The position numbers and the translations under genes are program-made. The notes under the pieces are model-generated. The model searched no databases. It was given only the letters and a program-made list of their open reading frames with translations, and was not told the DNA's origin. Below are positions 1 through 8,781 of a stretch of DNA of 43,992 bases, piece by piece (positions within the stretch are counted from its first letter, which is position 1; the number at the start of each line of letters is the position of its first letter). The DNA is from RBG-16-66-20 sp035308765. GTDB taxonomy: Bacteria; Pseudomonadota; Gammaproteobacteria; Burkholderiales; SG8-39. The DNA lies in the NCBI GenBank assembly GCA_035308765.1, contig DATGGA010000032.1, forward strand, positions 1 through 43,992, read 5' to 3'.

Positions 1-1703
1 TCGGCCCAATCGAGCACCGTCAGCGTGGTGAGGCCGAGGAAGTCGAATTTCACCAGCCCGATCGCCTCGACGTCGTCCTTGTCGAGCTGGGAGATCACGT
101 GCGTGGCGCCTTCGGCGGCGTACAGCGGGCAGAAGTCGGTCAGCTTGCCGGGCGCAATCAGCACGCCGCCCGCATGCATGCCGACGTTGCGCGTCAGGCC
201 CTCGAGCTTCTCCGCGAGTTCGAGCAGGTCGCGCACCTCTTCTTCCTTCTTCTCGCGCTGCGCAAGCAGCGGCTCCATTTCGCGCGCGTCCTGCAGCGTG
301 ATGTTCTTGCCGGGCTGCACCGGCACCAGCTTCGCGATCTGGTCGCAGAAATTGTAGCCGAGGTCGAGCACCCGGCCGGTGTCGCGCAGCACGGCGCGCG
401 CCGCCATGGTGCCGAAGGTCGCGATCTGCGAAACCGAATCTTCGCCGTATTTCCTGCGCACGTAGTCGATCACACGATCGCGGCCGTCCTGGCAGAAGTC
501 GATGTCGAAGTCGGGCATCGACACGCGCTCCGGGTTGAGGAAGCGCTCGAACAGCAGGTCGTACTTCAGCGGATCCAGGTCGGTGATGCCGAGCGCATAG
601 GCGACCAGCGAGCCCGCGCCCGAGCCGCGTCCCGGCCCGACCGGCACGCCGTTCGACTTCGCCCAGTTGATGAAATCGGCGACGATCAGAAAGTAGCCCG
701 CGTAGCCCATCTGCGCGATGGTCTTGATCTCGAACGCAAGGCGCTCGCGGTAGCGGGGTATTTCTTCGCCCCTGAGATGCAGCTTCTCGATTCTCCGAGA
801 CAGTCCTTTTTCGGCCTCGCTGCCCAGAAAAGCGTCGAGGGAAACCCCCTTGGGCGTGGGAAACGCCGGCAGGCGGCTCCTGCCGAGCTCGATCTCGAGA
901 TTGCAGCGGCGCGCGATCTCGACCGCATTCTCGAGCGCTTGCGGCACGTCGGCGAACAGTTGCGCCATTTCTTCCTGCGACTTGAAATACTGGTCCGGCG
1001 CGAACAGCTTCGGCCGCCGCTGGTCGCCGAGCACATAGCCCTGCGAGATGCAGACGCGCGCTTCATGCGCCTTGAAATCGTCGGCTGAAATGAACTGCAC
1101 GGGATGGGTCGCCACCACTGGAAGCCGGAGTTTTACCGCCAGCGCGAGCGTGGCCCCGACCAGCTGCCCGTGGCCGGCGCCGGTGCGCTGCACTTCGAGG
1201 TAGTAGCGCCCCGGAAAAAGCTTTGCCCAGGCCGCGGCGAGTTTTTCGGCCGCCGCCGCATTGCCCGAATCGAGCGCGTGGCCGACGTCCCCATCAGCAA
1301 AGCCGGACAGCGCGATCAGCCCCTCGGTGTCCTCCTCGGCGAACCAGGCCATCGCGAGCTCGGCGCGGCCCCGGTACTGATTCCTGAGCCAGGCTCGCGA
1401 GAGCAATTCGGACAGCCGGTGGTAGCCGGTGCGCGAAGCGCAGAGCAGCAGCGCGCGAAAAGGCTTGTCGCGGTCGCCGCCATTCTGCATCCAGCAGTCG
1501 ACGCCGACGATGGGCTTTACGCCCGCGGCGCGAGCCGCGGTGTAGAACTTCACCATACCGAACACGTTGCCCGCGTCGGTCAGCGCCAGCGCCGGCATGC
1601 CGCCGGCCTTCGCTTTCGCCACCGCCTCGTCGATGCGGACGATGCCGTCCGACACCGAGTACTCGCTGTGCATCCTCAGGTGAACGAAACGTGGAGCGGA
1701 CAT
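1..1703 (-). CDS. dnaE: DNA polymerase III alpha subunit, N-terminal 567 residues (cut by window edge)
   Basis: Replicative polymerase catalytic subunit in the cytoplasmic replisome. The protein opens with MSAPRFVHLRMHSEYSVSDG, the PHP-domain start typical of DnaE. Translation then runs through the PHP domain, the GRGSGAGSLVAYALGI motif, and the palm motif PDFDIDF (about bases 495-520), which holds the first two catalytic aspartates. The third lies in KFDFLGLTTL near base 40. The C-terminal fingers and beta-clamp-binding parts lie outside the window. The ATG at 1703 gives the usual family N-terminus. It is divergent from the EamA transporter gene with 29 bp between starts. Full-length DnaE is about 1150-1180 residues, so roughly half is visible. 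No frameshift seen. Confidence 0.97.
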   Translation of the reverse strand, partial: MSAPRFVHLRMHSEYSVSDGIVRIDEAVAKAKAGGMPALALTDAGNVFGMVKFYTAARAAGVKPIVGVDCWMQNGGDRDKPFRALLLCASRTGYHRLSELLSRAWLRNQYRGRAELAMAWFAEEDTEGLIALSGFADGDVGHALDSGNAAAAEKLAAAWAKLFPGRYYLEVQRTGAGHGQLVGATLALAVKLRLPVVATHPVQFISADDFKAHEARVCISQGYVLGDQRRPKLFAPDQYFKSQEEMAQLFADVPQALENAVEIARRCNLEIELGRSRLPAFPTPKGVSLDAFLGSEAEKGLSRRIEKLHLRGEEIPRYRERLAFEIKTIAQMGYAGYFLIVADFINWAKSNGVPVGPGRGSGAGSLVAYALGITDLDPLKYDLLFERFLNPERVSMPDFDIDFCQDGRDRVIDYVRRKYGEDSVSQIATFGTMAARAVLRDTGRVLDLGYNFCDQIAKLVPVQPGKNITLQDAREMEPLLAQREKKEEEVRDLLELAEKLEGLTRNVGMHAGGVLIAPGKLTDFCPLYAAEGATHVISQLDKDDVEAIGLVKFDFLGLTTLTVLDWA

Positions 1704-1732
1704 GGCAGTCGTCAAAAGTTTACCATCGGCGG

Positions 1733-2602
1733 ATGCGGACTCCGGCATTGTTTTCGCTCTTCGCGGGCGCCACTTTCATCGCGCTGTCCCCGATCTGGGT
1801 GCGCATCTCGGACGTAGGCCCGACTGCGAGCGCGTTCTGGCGCGTTTTCCTTGCGGTACCTCTGCTCTGGGTATTATTTTTTTCAGTAAAAACAAAAGAA
1901 AGAAAAATCCTGCCGCCGCCATGGCGCTACATGCTCGCGGCCGGAATCGCCTTTGCCGGCGACCTCGCGTTCTGGCATTGGTCAATCCGGTTTACCTCGG
2001 TCGCCAACTCGACGCTGCTGGCGAACCTGGCGTCGATCTTCGTCACGCTGGCGGCCTGGCTTCTATGGCGGCTGCGGCCGAGCGCCATGTTCCTGGCGGG
2101 GCTCGCGACGGCCCTGGCCGGCGTGGCCCTGCTTGTGCGCGCAAGCCTGGGCGCCTCCCCCGGCGCGCTGCTCGGCGACGGCCTGAGCGTGGTGACCGCG
2201 ATGTTCTACGCCTGGTACCTGCTTTCGGTGAAGGAAGTACGCGACCGCGGCGGCGCCACGCTCCAGCTGATGGCCGTGACGACCACGATAACCGCCGCCA
2301 TCCTGTTTCCCGTGGCGCTCGCTTCGGGCGAGGCGCTGCTGCCCGGAACGCCGGCCGGCTGGCTGACGCTGCTTGGCCTGGCCTGGATTTCCCATACCGC
2401 CGGGCAGGGCCTGATCGCGTATGCGCTCGCGCACTTGCCTGCGGCGTTCTCGTCGGTCGGGCTGCTGTTCCAGCCGGTGATGGCTGCACTGTTCGCGTGG
2501 GCGCTGCTCGGCGAGTCGCTCTCCACGCTGCAGATCGCCGGCGGCATGGTGGTACTCGCCGGAATCCTGCTTGCCCGGCGCGGAGCGCCAAAAACACCCT
2601 AA
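1733..2602 (+). CDS. EamA/DMT-family transporter
   Basis: A 289-residue integral membrane protein of the drug/metabolite transporter superfamily, expected in the inner membrane as an exporter of small metabolites; substrate unknown. About ten hydrophobic helices can be read, arranged as two EamA repeats. The C-terminal repeat carries the usual AYALAHLPAAFSSVGLLFQP segment and ends GGMVVLAGILLARRG. The ATG at 1733 (MRTPALFSLFAGATF) is preferred over an upstream GTG at 1691, which would add a hydrophilic extension overlapping dnaE. Around 1873-1912 the codons turn abruptly AT-rich (segment FFSVKTKERKI), unlike the rest of the gene. Family call is firm; function beyond transport is not known. 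Confidence 0.9.
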   Translation: MRTPALFSLFAGATFIALSPIWVRISDVGPTASAFWRVFLAVPLLWVLFFSVKTKERKILPPPWRYMLAAGIAFAGDLAFWHWSIRFTSVANSTLLANLASIFVTLAAWLLWRLRPSAMFLAGLATALAGVALLVRASLGASPGALLGDGLSVVTAMFYAWYLLSVKEVRDRGGATLQLMAVTTTITAAILFPVALASGEALLPGTPAGWLTLLGLAWISHTAGQGLIAYALAHLPAAFSSVGLLFQPVMAALFAWALLGESLSTLQIAGGMVVLAGILLARRGAPKTP

Positions 2603-2703
2603 ACGTAGTATTGTTCGGCTTCGTCCCGTGGCGCCGGGAGTCCGCCGGCACCCATAATTGCGAACTCGCAGCGCTAGCGCTGCACCACCTGAGCCTTCAG
2701 AGA

Positions 2704-3075
2704 ATGACCGAAGAATTTCTCATGGATGAGGTCACCGATCTCATCGCCAGCGTCGAGATGCACCGCAAGGAAATAGAAAGGGAGTCCGGCCTGGAGGCGT
2801 CGCGCAGCTATGCCCTGCGCCGGCTGCAGGAAGCCCTTCAGAAGGAACAGGAAGCCGCGCAGCTGGACGGCTCCAGCCCCGTGCGCGCTGCCACGGCCGA
2901 AGCGCTTGCCATCGAGATCCGCAGGGTCGGGTCGCTGTCGCGCGCCGCGAGCCAGCGCCCGCAGCAGCGGGGCGGCCGGCCACAGCAGCCGCAGAACCAG
3001 CAGCGCCGCCAGGACCAGCGCCATCCCCCGAAATCCAGGGGCAGGCGGACGATGGGCCGCAATTCCGGCCGCTAG
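2704..3075 (+). CDS. small hypothetical protein with helical N-terminus and basic Gln/Arg-rich tail
   Basis: I do not recognise a family. The 123-residue frame starts MTEEFLMDEVTDLIASVEMH; a second ATG at 2725 is possible. The first 60 residues are highly charged and predicted helical, with G/C-ending codons typical of this genome. The tail (from about residue 80) is rich in Gln, Arg and Pro and could bind nucleic acid or be disordered. It converges on purM. The opposite strand is also open here and would encode a short hydrophobic stretch, but codon choice favours the plus strand. Expression is unproven. Confidence 0.45.
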   Translation: MTEEFLMDEVTDLIASVEMHRKEIERESGLEASRSYALRRLQEALQKEQEAAQLDGSSPVRAATAEALAIEIRRVGSLSRAASQRPQQRGGRPQQPQNQQRRQDQRHPPKSRGRRTMGRNSGR

Positions 3076-3138
3076 GTCGAGGCTGGGCAAAGCTGGTCAA
3101 GGATATCGGGCTGCAGCCAGAGTGAATCGCATGACAGT

Positions 3139-4149
3139 CTACAGTACGATCGCCTCCGGCTCGCCCGCGTTGCCGGCCTCGACGAAGCCGATTTCGTAGG
3201 CGAGTTCCCCTTCGCGCTTGAGCAGCATGGTCGCGGTGGCGGCATGCTCGCGCGCAACCGCGATCACCATGCCGATGCCGCAGTTGAAGACGCGGTGCAT
3301 TTCGTCCTCGGCGATATTGCCGTTCTGCTGCAACCAGGTGAACAGCTGCGGTCGCGGCCACATCCTCTTCCTGAGCACTGCGCGCATGCCCTGCGGCAGC
3401 ATGCGCGGAACGTTGCCGATGAGCCCGCCGCCCGTGATGTGGGCGAGGCCTTTTACCTGCACCGCCGCCATCAGCTTCAGCAGCGGCTTGACGTAGATCC
3501 GGGTCGGCTCCATCAGCGTGTCGGCGAGGTCGGAATTGGGCTTGTCGTCGCCCAGGATGCGGCGGATCAGCGAATAGCCGTTCGAATGCGCGCCGCTGGA
3601 GGCGAGCCCCAGCAGCGCGTCCCCCGGCGTGATGGATTTGCCGTCGATGATGCGATCCTTTTCCACCACGCCGACGCAGAAGCCCGCCAGATCGTATTCG
3701 CCTTCCGGGTACATGCCGGGCATCTCGGCGGACTCGCCGCCAATCAGGGCGCAGCCCGCATCGCCGCAGCCCTCGGCAATACCGCGGATCACCTGAACCG
3801 CGACGCCTTTGTCCAGCTTGCCGCATGCGAAATAGTCGAGGAAGAACAACGGCTCAGCGCCCTGCACGACGACATCGTTCACGCTCATCGCGACCAGGTC
3901 GATGCCTACCGTACTGTGGCGCCCCAGCAGGAAGGCGAGCTTGAGCTTGGTGCCGACGCCATCGGTCCCGGAAACAAGCACCGGCTGCCGGTATTTTTCC
4001 GGGATGCTGCACAGCGCCCCGAAACCGCCGATCCCCGCCATCACCTCCGGGCGCATGGTGCGCCGGGCGAACGGCTTGATCGCTTCGACGAGCGCGTCCC
4101 CGGCGTCGATGTCGACGCCCGCGTCGCGGTAGGAGAGGGGTTCCGGCAT
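3139..4149 (-). CDS. purM: phosphoribosylformylglycinamidine cyclo-ligase (AIR synthetase)
   Basis: Catalyses the ATP-dependent ring closure of FGAM to aminoimidazole ribotide, step five of de novo purine synthesis, in the cytosol. The 336-residue product has normal length and the family landmarks: the start MPEPLSYRDAGVDIDAGD, the VSGTDGVGTKLKLA nucleotide-binding segment, MSVNDVVVQGAEPLFFLDY, GGESAEMPGMY and the glycine-rich HITGGGLIGNVPRML. It is transcribed divergently from hda with 35 bp between the two ATGs, a pairing common in betaproteobacteria. Start choice matches family N-termini. Confidence 0.97.
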   Translation of the reverse strand: MPEPLSYRDAGVDIDAGDALVEAIKPFARRTMRPEVMAGIGGFGALCSIPEKYRQPVLVSGTDGVGTKLKLAFLLGRHSTVGIDLVAMSVNDVVVQGAEPLFFLDYFACGKLDKGVAVQVIRGIAEGCGDAGCALIGGESAEMPGMYPEGEYDLAGFCVGVVEKDRIIDGKSITPGDALLGLASSGAHSNGYSLIRRILGDDKPNSDLADTLMEPTRIYVKPLLKLMAAVQVKGLAHITGGGLIGNVPRMLPQGMRAVLRKRMWPRPQLFTWLQQNGNIAEDEMHRVFNCGIGMVIAVAREHAATATMLLKREGELAYEIGFVEAGNAGEPEAIVL

Positions 4150-4184
4150 GGCGGTTAAAATGATGTCTTTTCAGCAATTTTACG

Positions 4185-4781
4185 ATGAAGCAGCTCGCGC
4201 TGGGCATTTCGCCACCCCCGCAGCCCACGCTCGAGAACTTCGTGGCCGGCGCCAATGCCGAGCTGCTGGCGCGCCTGCGCGAGTTCCAGGCGGGCGGATT
4301 CCCTGACGCCATCCTTTACCTATGGGGCGAAACAGGATCGGGCAAAAGCCATCTGCTGCGCGCCTGCGCCGGCCCGACCATCGTGGACGATGTCGAAACG
4401 CTGGACGAAACCGCCCAGATCGGACTTTTCAACGCCATCAACGAAGCGCGGCAGTCTGGCGGCAAAGTATTGGTCGCCGGCAACGCCCCGCCCGCGCAGC
4501 TTGCGCTGCGTGAAGATCTGAAATCCCGGCTCGCCTGGGGCCTCGTGTATCAGGTCAAGACGCTCACCGACGAAGAGCGCGCCATATTCCTGCGCGGCGA
4601 GGCCGAACGCCGCGGCATGCGCGTTCCCGAGGAAGTCATCAGCTACCTGCTGACGCATGTGCGGCGCGACCTGCCCACGCTCATGGCGATTTTCGAAGAA
4701 CTGGACAGGAATTCTCTTGAAAGCCGCCGGCTGATCACCTTGCCCCTGGTAAAAGAAACCCTGAAAGCGCTGGAAGGATGA
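4185..4781 (+). CDS. hda: Hda, DnaA-related regulator of replication initiation
   Basis: An AAA+ DnaA paralogue that, with the DNA-loaded beta clamp, stimulates ATP hydrolysis by DnaA and so prevents re-initiation. The 198-residue protein begins MKQLALGISPPP, where QLALGI is a clamp-binding motif of the QL-x-L type. Walker A is GETGSGKS at residues 48-55 and Walker B lies in TIVDDVETL. The C-terminal helical lid is present, and there is no DnaA domain IV, which separates Hda from DnaA. A TAAAAT hexamer at 4156-4161 is a candidate -10 box. The next gene (HAD phosphatase) follows after 25 bp on the same strand. Confidence 0.93.
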   Translation: MKQLALGISPPPQPTLENFVAGANAELLARLREFQAGGFPDAILYLWGETGSGKSHLLRACAGPTIVDDVETLDETAQIGLFNAINEARQSGGKVLVAGNAPPAQLALREDLKSRLAWGLVYQVKTLTDEERAIFLRGEAERRGMRVPEEVISYLLTHVRRDLPTLMAIFEELDRNSLESRRLITLPLVKETLKALEG

Positions 4782-4806
4782 ATCTTACGGTCAAGGAACG
4801 CTCGGC

Positions 4807-5469
4807 ATGAACCTCGCGTTGTTCGACCTCGACAACACGCTGCTCGCCTGCGACAGCGATTACGAGTGGGGCCAGTACCTGGTGGACCAGGGTGCGCTCG
4901 GCCGCGCCGAGTACGAGGCGCTGAACGCCGCTTTCTACGAGCAATACAAGGCCGGCACGCTCGACATTCACGAGTTTCTCGGCTTCGCGCTGCGTCCGCT
5001 GGCCGAGCACGCGCCCGAGGACCTCGCGCGCTGGCACGCCGGGTTCATGGCGGCGCGCATCCGCCCTGCGATGAGCGCGCCCGCGAAGGCGCTCGTACGC
5101 CGGCACCTGGGCGCGGGCGACCTGTGCGCCATCGTCACGGCGACCAACAGCTTCGTTACCGCCCCGATCGCGCGCGAATTCGGCGTGCCGCACCTGGTGG
5201 CGACGGAGCCAGAGCGCGTGGCGGGCCGGTTCACGGGCCGCGTCGCCGGTATCCCATGCTTCCGCGAGGGCAAGATCGCACGCGTCGAGGCCTGGCTCGC
5301 GGGCCAGGGGCACAGCCTGCAGGAATTCGCCCGCAGCAGCTTCTACAGCGATTCGCAGAACGACCTGCCGTTGCTCGAGCGCGTCTCGCACGCGGTGGCC
5401 GTCGACCCGGACGCGAAACTGGCCGCCGAGGCCGGGCGCCGCGGCTGGCCCGTGATTTCCCTGAGATAA
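4807..5469 (+). CDS. HAD-IB family phosphatase (SerB-like)
   Basis: A 220-residue haloacid-dehalogenase hydrolase, probably a small-molecule phosphomonoesterase in the cytosol. Motif I is FDLDNTLL with the nucleophile and acid/base aspartates at residues 7 and 9. Motif II is AIVTATN. Motif III/IV is SFYSDSQNDLPLLE, the HAD-IB pattern. The cap is a four-helix insert of C1 type. It lies between hda and pcnB on the same strand (12 bp before pcnB), so these probably form one unit. Phosphoserine phosphatase activity is possible but the substrate cannot be assigned from sequence. Confidence 0.88.
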   Translation: MNLALFDLDNTLLACDSDYEWGQYLVDQGALGRAEYEALNAAFYEQYKAGTLDIHEFLGFALRPLAEHAPEDLARWHAGFMAARIRPAMSAPAKALVRRHLGAGDLCAIVTATNSFVTAPIAREFGVPHLVATEPERVAGRFTGRVAGIPCFREGKIARVEAWLAGQGHSLQEFARSSFYSDSQNDLPLLERVSHAVAVDPDAKLAAEAGRRGWPVISLR

Positions 5470-5481
5470 TCCCGGCCGGCA

Positions 5482-6819
5482 ATGATCAAACGCTTCATCC
5501 GCCGCGTGCTCGGCCTCGAAACCAGGGGACCGCAGCGCGTTCCGCAGGCGCGCCACGGCGTGACGCGAAGCACGATCAGCAGCAGCGCGCTCAAGGTCTG
5601 CGACGTGCTCGCCGAGCGCGGCTACGCCGCCTATGTGGTGGGTGGCGCGGTCAGGGACGTCCTGCTCGGCATCACGCCGAAGGACTTCGACGTCGCCACC
5701 GACGCGCGGCCCGAGCAGATCAAGCCGCTGTTTCGCCGCGCCCTGGTGATCGGCAGGCGCTTTCGCCTGGTACACGTGATGATGGGCCCCGAGACGATCG
5801 AGGTATCCACCTTCCGCGCGGCGGACAACAAGAGTTCGGAAAAGGACGAGCACGGCCGCGTGCTGCGCGACAACGTTTTCGGCACCATGGAAGAGGACGC
5901 GCGCCGCCGCGACTTCACCGTCAATGCGCTCTACTACGATTGCAAGACCGGCGAGGTGATCGACTTCCACGACGGCCTCGCCGATCTGAAAAAGCGCACC
6001 CTGCGCGTGATCGGGGACCCGGAGACCCGCTTCCGCGAAGATCCCGTGCGCATGCTGCGCGCCGTGCGGCTGGGAGCAAAGCTCGGCCTGCGGATCGACA
6101 GTTCGACGCGCGCGCCGATCAAGCGCCTCGCGCCGCTGCTCGAGCACGTGCCCCCGCCGCGGCTGTTCGAGGAGATGCTCAAGCTGCTGCTCTCGGGCCA
6201 TGCCAGCGCCTGCCTGCGCCAGTTGCGCAACGAGGGCCTGCACAAGGGGCTGCTGCCGCTGCTCGACGTGATCCTGGATCAGCCGCTCGGCGAGCGCTTC
6301 GTCACGCTGGCGCTGGCGCAGACCGACGAACGCGTGCGCGCCGACCGGCCGGTATCCCCCGCCTTCCTGTTCGCCGCGCTGCTCTGGCACGAGGTGCTGG
6401 CAGCGTGGAAGCTGCACGAAAAGCGCGGTGAGCGCCGCATCCCGGCGCTCGAGCGGGCGATGGACGAGGTGCTGGACGCGCAAAGCGGCAAGCTCGCCAT
6501 CACCCGCCGCCTGACGGCGACGATGCGGGAGATCTGGTCGATGCAGCCCCGGTTTGAGGAGCGCTCCGGGCAGCGGCCCTGGCGGCTGCTCGAGGCCGAG
6601 CGCTTCCGCATGGCCTACGACTTCCTCGCGCTGCGCGCGCAAAGCGGCGAAGTGCCGGCCGAAATCGAAACCTGGTGGCGCGCGTTCCAGAGCGCGGACG
6701 AGGAAACGCGCCGCGCGATGCTGCTGCCGGATTCCGGTCCGCACAAGAAACGCCGCCGCCGGCGCCGCGGCAAGAAAGCCGCCGGGTCTGCCGGCACGGG
6801 CGCGCCGCCAGAGGCATGA
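5482..6819 (+). CDS. pcnB: poly(A) polymerase I
   Basis: Adds poly(A) tails to RNA 3' ends, promoting decay. The 445-residue protein has the class II nucleotidyltransferase core: YVVGGAVRDVLLGI followed by the acidic pair in PKDFDVATDA, then RRDFTVNALYYD and the RNA-binding FREDPVRMLRAVRL. The strongly basic tail (HKKRRRRRRGKK near the end) is typical of PcnB and separates it from tRNA CCA-transferase. The stop codon overlaps the folK start in an ATGA arrangement, implying translational coupling. Confidence 0.95.
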   Translation: MIKRFIRRVLGLETRGPQRVPQARHGVTRSTISSSALKVCDVLAERGYAAYVVGGAVRDVLLGITPKDFDVATDARPEQIKPLFRRALVIGRRFRLVHVMMGPETIEVSTFRAADNKSSEKDEHGRVLRDNVFGTMEEDARRRDFTVNALYYDCKTGEVIDFHDGLADLKKRTLRVIGDPETRFREDPVRMLRAVRLGAKLGLRIDSSTRAPIKRLAPLLEHVPPPRLFEEMLKLLLSGHASACLRQLRNEGLHKGLLPLLDVILDQPLGERFVTLALAQTDERVRADRPVSPAFLFAALLWHEVLAAWKLHEKRGERRIPALERAMDEVLDAQSGKLAITRRLTATMREIWSMQPRFEERSGQRPWRLLEAERFRMAYDFLALRAQSGEVPAEIETWWRAFQSADEETRRAMLLPDSGPHKKRRRRRRGKKAAGSAGTGAPPEA

Positions 6820-7295
6820 CCGTTGCCTACGTGGGGCTGGGAGCCAATATCGGTGAACCGCGCCTTCAGCTTGAGGCTGCGATCGCAGAACTGAAGAAAT
6901 TGCCCGATACGGATTTCGTTCTGGCTTCCGGCATCTACAAAAGCGGCCCGGTGGGCTACCTGGATCAGCCGGACTTCCTGAACGCCGTGGCGCGGCTCGA
7001 TACCAGGCTCGCCCCGGAAGCGCTGCTCGGGCGACTTCAGGACATCGAACAGCGCCATGGCAGGGAACGTCTCTTTGCCGGTGCGCCGCGAACGCTGGAT
7101 CTCGATCTGCTGCTCTATGGCGATCAGGCCATCGCCTCGGCGCGCCTAACCGTGCCCCATCCGCGCATGCACGAGCGCGCCTTCGTGCTCGAGCCGCTGA
7201 CCGAAATCGCGCCGGACATCGTCATCCCCGGGCGCGGCGCCGCGCGCGAACTGCTGGCTGCCTGCAGCACCCAGAACGTGGAAAGGGTCTCCTGA
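6816..7295 (+). CDS. folK: 6-hydroxymethyl-7,8-dihydropterin pyrophosphokinase
   Basis: Transfers pyrophosphate from ATP to hydroxymethyl-dihydropterin in folate synthesis. The 159-residue product has the standard length. It starts MTVAYVGLGANIGEP, followed by the hallmark LDLDLLLYGD and VPHPRMHERAFVLEPL segments that carry the Mg- and pterin-binding residues. The ATG at 6816 overlaps the pcnB stop; an upstream in-frame start would run into pcnB and is not credible. pcnB-folK-kinase gene order is usual in betaproteobacteria. Confidence 0.96.
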   Translation: MTVAYVGLGANIGEPRLQLEAAIAELKKLPDTDFVLASGIYKSGPVGYLDQPDFLNAVARLDTRLAPEALLGRLQDIEQRHGRERLFAGAPRTLDLDLLLYGDQAIASARLTVPHPRMHERAFVLEPLTEIAPDIVIPGRGAARELLAACSTQNVERVS

Positions 7296-7296
7296 C

Positions 7297-7639
7297 ATGC
7301 AGTTTCCGCCGATCGCCGCTGCCGCAGGCCTGTTGTTCATGTCGAACATCTTCATGACCTTCGCCTGGTACGCGCACCTGAAGGAGCTGCCGGCGAAGCC
7401 CTGGTGGGTCGCGGCGCTGGTGAGCTGGGGCATCGCGTTGTTCGAATACCTGCTGCAGGTGCCTGGGAACCGCATCGGCTACACCGAGCTGTCGCTGCCG
7501 CAACTGAAAATCATGCAGGAGGCGATCACACTCACGGTGTTCGTCCCGTTCGCGATCCTGTACATGAAGCAGCCGCTCAAGCTCGACTACCTGTGGGCCT
7601 CGCTCTGCATCGTGGGCGCGGTGTACTTCATTTTCCGCA

Positions 7640-7647
<8 letters not shown>
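7297..7647 (+). CDS. DUF486/DMT-like small membrane protein
   Basis: A 116-residue protein with four hydrophobic helices and the DUF486 signature around MSNIFMTFAWYAHLK and LFEYLLQVPGNRIGY, ending in VGAVYFIFRSG. Family members resemble half-size drug/metabolite transporters and probably dimerise in the inner membrane; substrate unknown. It starts one base after the folK stop, and its own end overlaps the kinase start by 8 bp, so it is embedded in the pcnB-folK-kinase operon. Confidence 0.88.
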
Positions 7648-8272
<625 letters not shown>

Positions 8273-8291
8273 CGGGCCGGGTTTACCTCGG

Positions 8292-8528
8292 CTAACTGGG
8301 ATACGGCTCGAACATCATCGATTCGACCGGGCAGCCCATCGCCTGCGCGATCTTGTCCATGGCCTCGTCGGTGAGTTGCACCGCCTGGAAATCGGCGTCG
8401 CCGCCCTTGGAAGTGATGAAGGCCTTGGCCGCGGCCTCGGTATTCCATGTCACGACCGGGTCCGGACTTACGCCCGCGACCTGCTGGCAGACCGGGAATC
8501 CGTCGGACTTGTAGATGATTGCGTACAT
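8292..8528 (-). CDS. small hypothetical protein
   Basis: A 78-residue protein (MYAIIYKSDGFPVCQQVAG...) with no family I recognise. The ATG at 8528 is chosen because GGAGGGG lies about 6 bases upstream of it; an in-frame ATG at 8546 lacks such a site. It has no signal peptide or membrane helix and looks like a compact alpha/beta protein with two cysteines. It converges on the kinase gene and diverges from rpfF, whose leader begins in the shared intergenic region. Confidence 0.6.
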   Translation of the reverse strand: MYAIIYKSDGFPVCQQVAGVSPDPVVTWNTEAAAKAFITSKGGDADFQAVQLTDEAMDKIAQAMGCPVESMMFEPYPS

Positions 8529-8665
8529 GAATGCCCCTCCGAACACCCTGCAAACGACGACCGGAAAACTTTAACCCAAGTACCCCGTTTCGGCTAGAAC
8601 CCGGGTTGATCATTTCGTCTTGCCGGCCGTCCCGGCGCAATCACGCCCGTTCCGAAAAAGCAACA

Positions 8666-8681
8666 CCCCGTTTGCACGGGG
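8666..8681 (+). promoter_or_regulatory. GC hairpin in the rpfF 5' region
   Basis: CCCCG (8666-8670) can pair with CGGGG (8677-8681) over a 6-base loop. It lies about 100 bases before the rpfF start and may be part of its leader. Whether it is transcribed is unknown. Confidence 0.3.
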
Positions 8682-8744
8682 CAGGCATCCGGCGTCTAAT
8701 GGTCCGCGGGAGGCTCCAGCATGGGCTCGGGGCCGAGTCGAATA

Positions 8745-8774
8745 CCCCCCGCAAGGGGGATTTTTATCTGGGGG
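8745..8774 (+). promoter_or_regulatory. terminator-like hairpin and competing G-tract just before rpfF
   Basis: A C-tract (8745-8750), a GCAA tetraloop (8751-8754) and a G-tract (8755-8759) form a stable stem followed by a T-run (8761-8765), the form of an intrinsic terminator. A second G-tract (8770-8774) lies 7 bases before the rpfF ATG and is the only ribosome-binding candidate. The single C-tract can pair with either G-tract, so two exclusive structures are possible. One resembles a terminator; the other would mask the ribosome-binding site. The regulatory role is inference. Confidence 0.5.
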
Positions 8775-8781
8775 CAACGTC

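Noticed and set aside
2674..3090. Minus-strand frame with a hydrophobic segment opposite the small hypothetical
   Set aside because: Codon third positions favour the plus strand; the hydrophobic run arises from the Gln/Arg-rich tail read in reverse.
4735..6744. A 669-codon open frame on the minus strand opposite the HAD and pcnB genes
   Set aside because: High GC makes long antisense frames; both plus-strand genes have clear family motifs, and the antisense product has none.
8598..8607. AACCCGGGTT palindrome in the rpfF upstream region as an operator
   Set aside because: Ten-base palindromes of this composition are expected by chance and no second copy was seen.
8280..8700. Attachment-site duplicate of the tRNA-Leu 3' end at the far side of the DSF locus
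   Set aside because: No stretch matching the T arm and acceptor end was found by eye.
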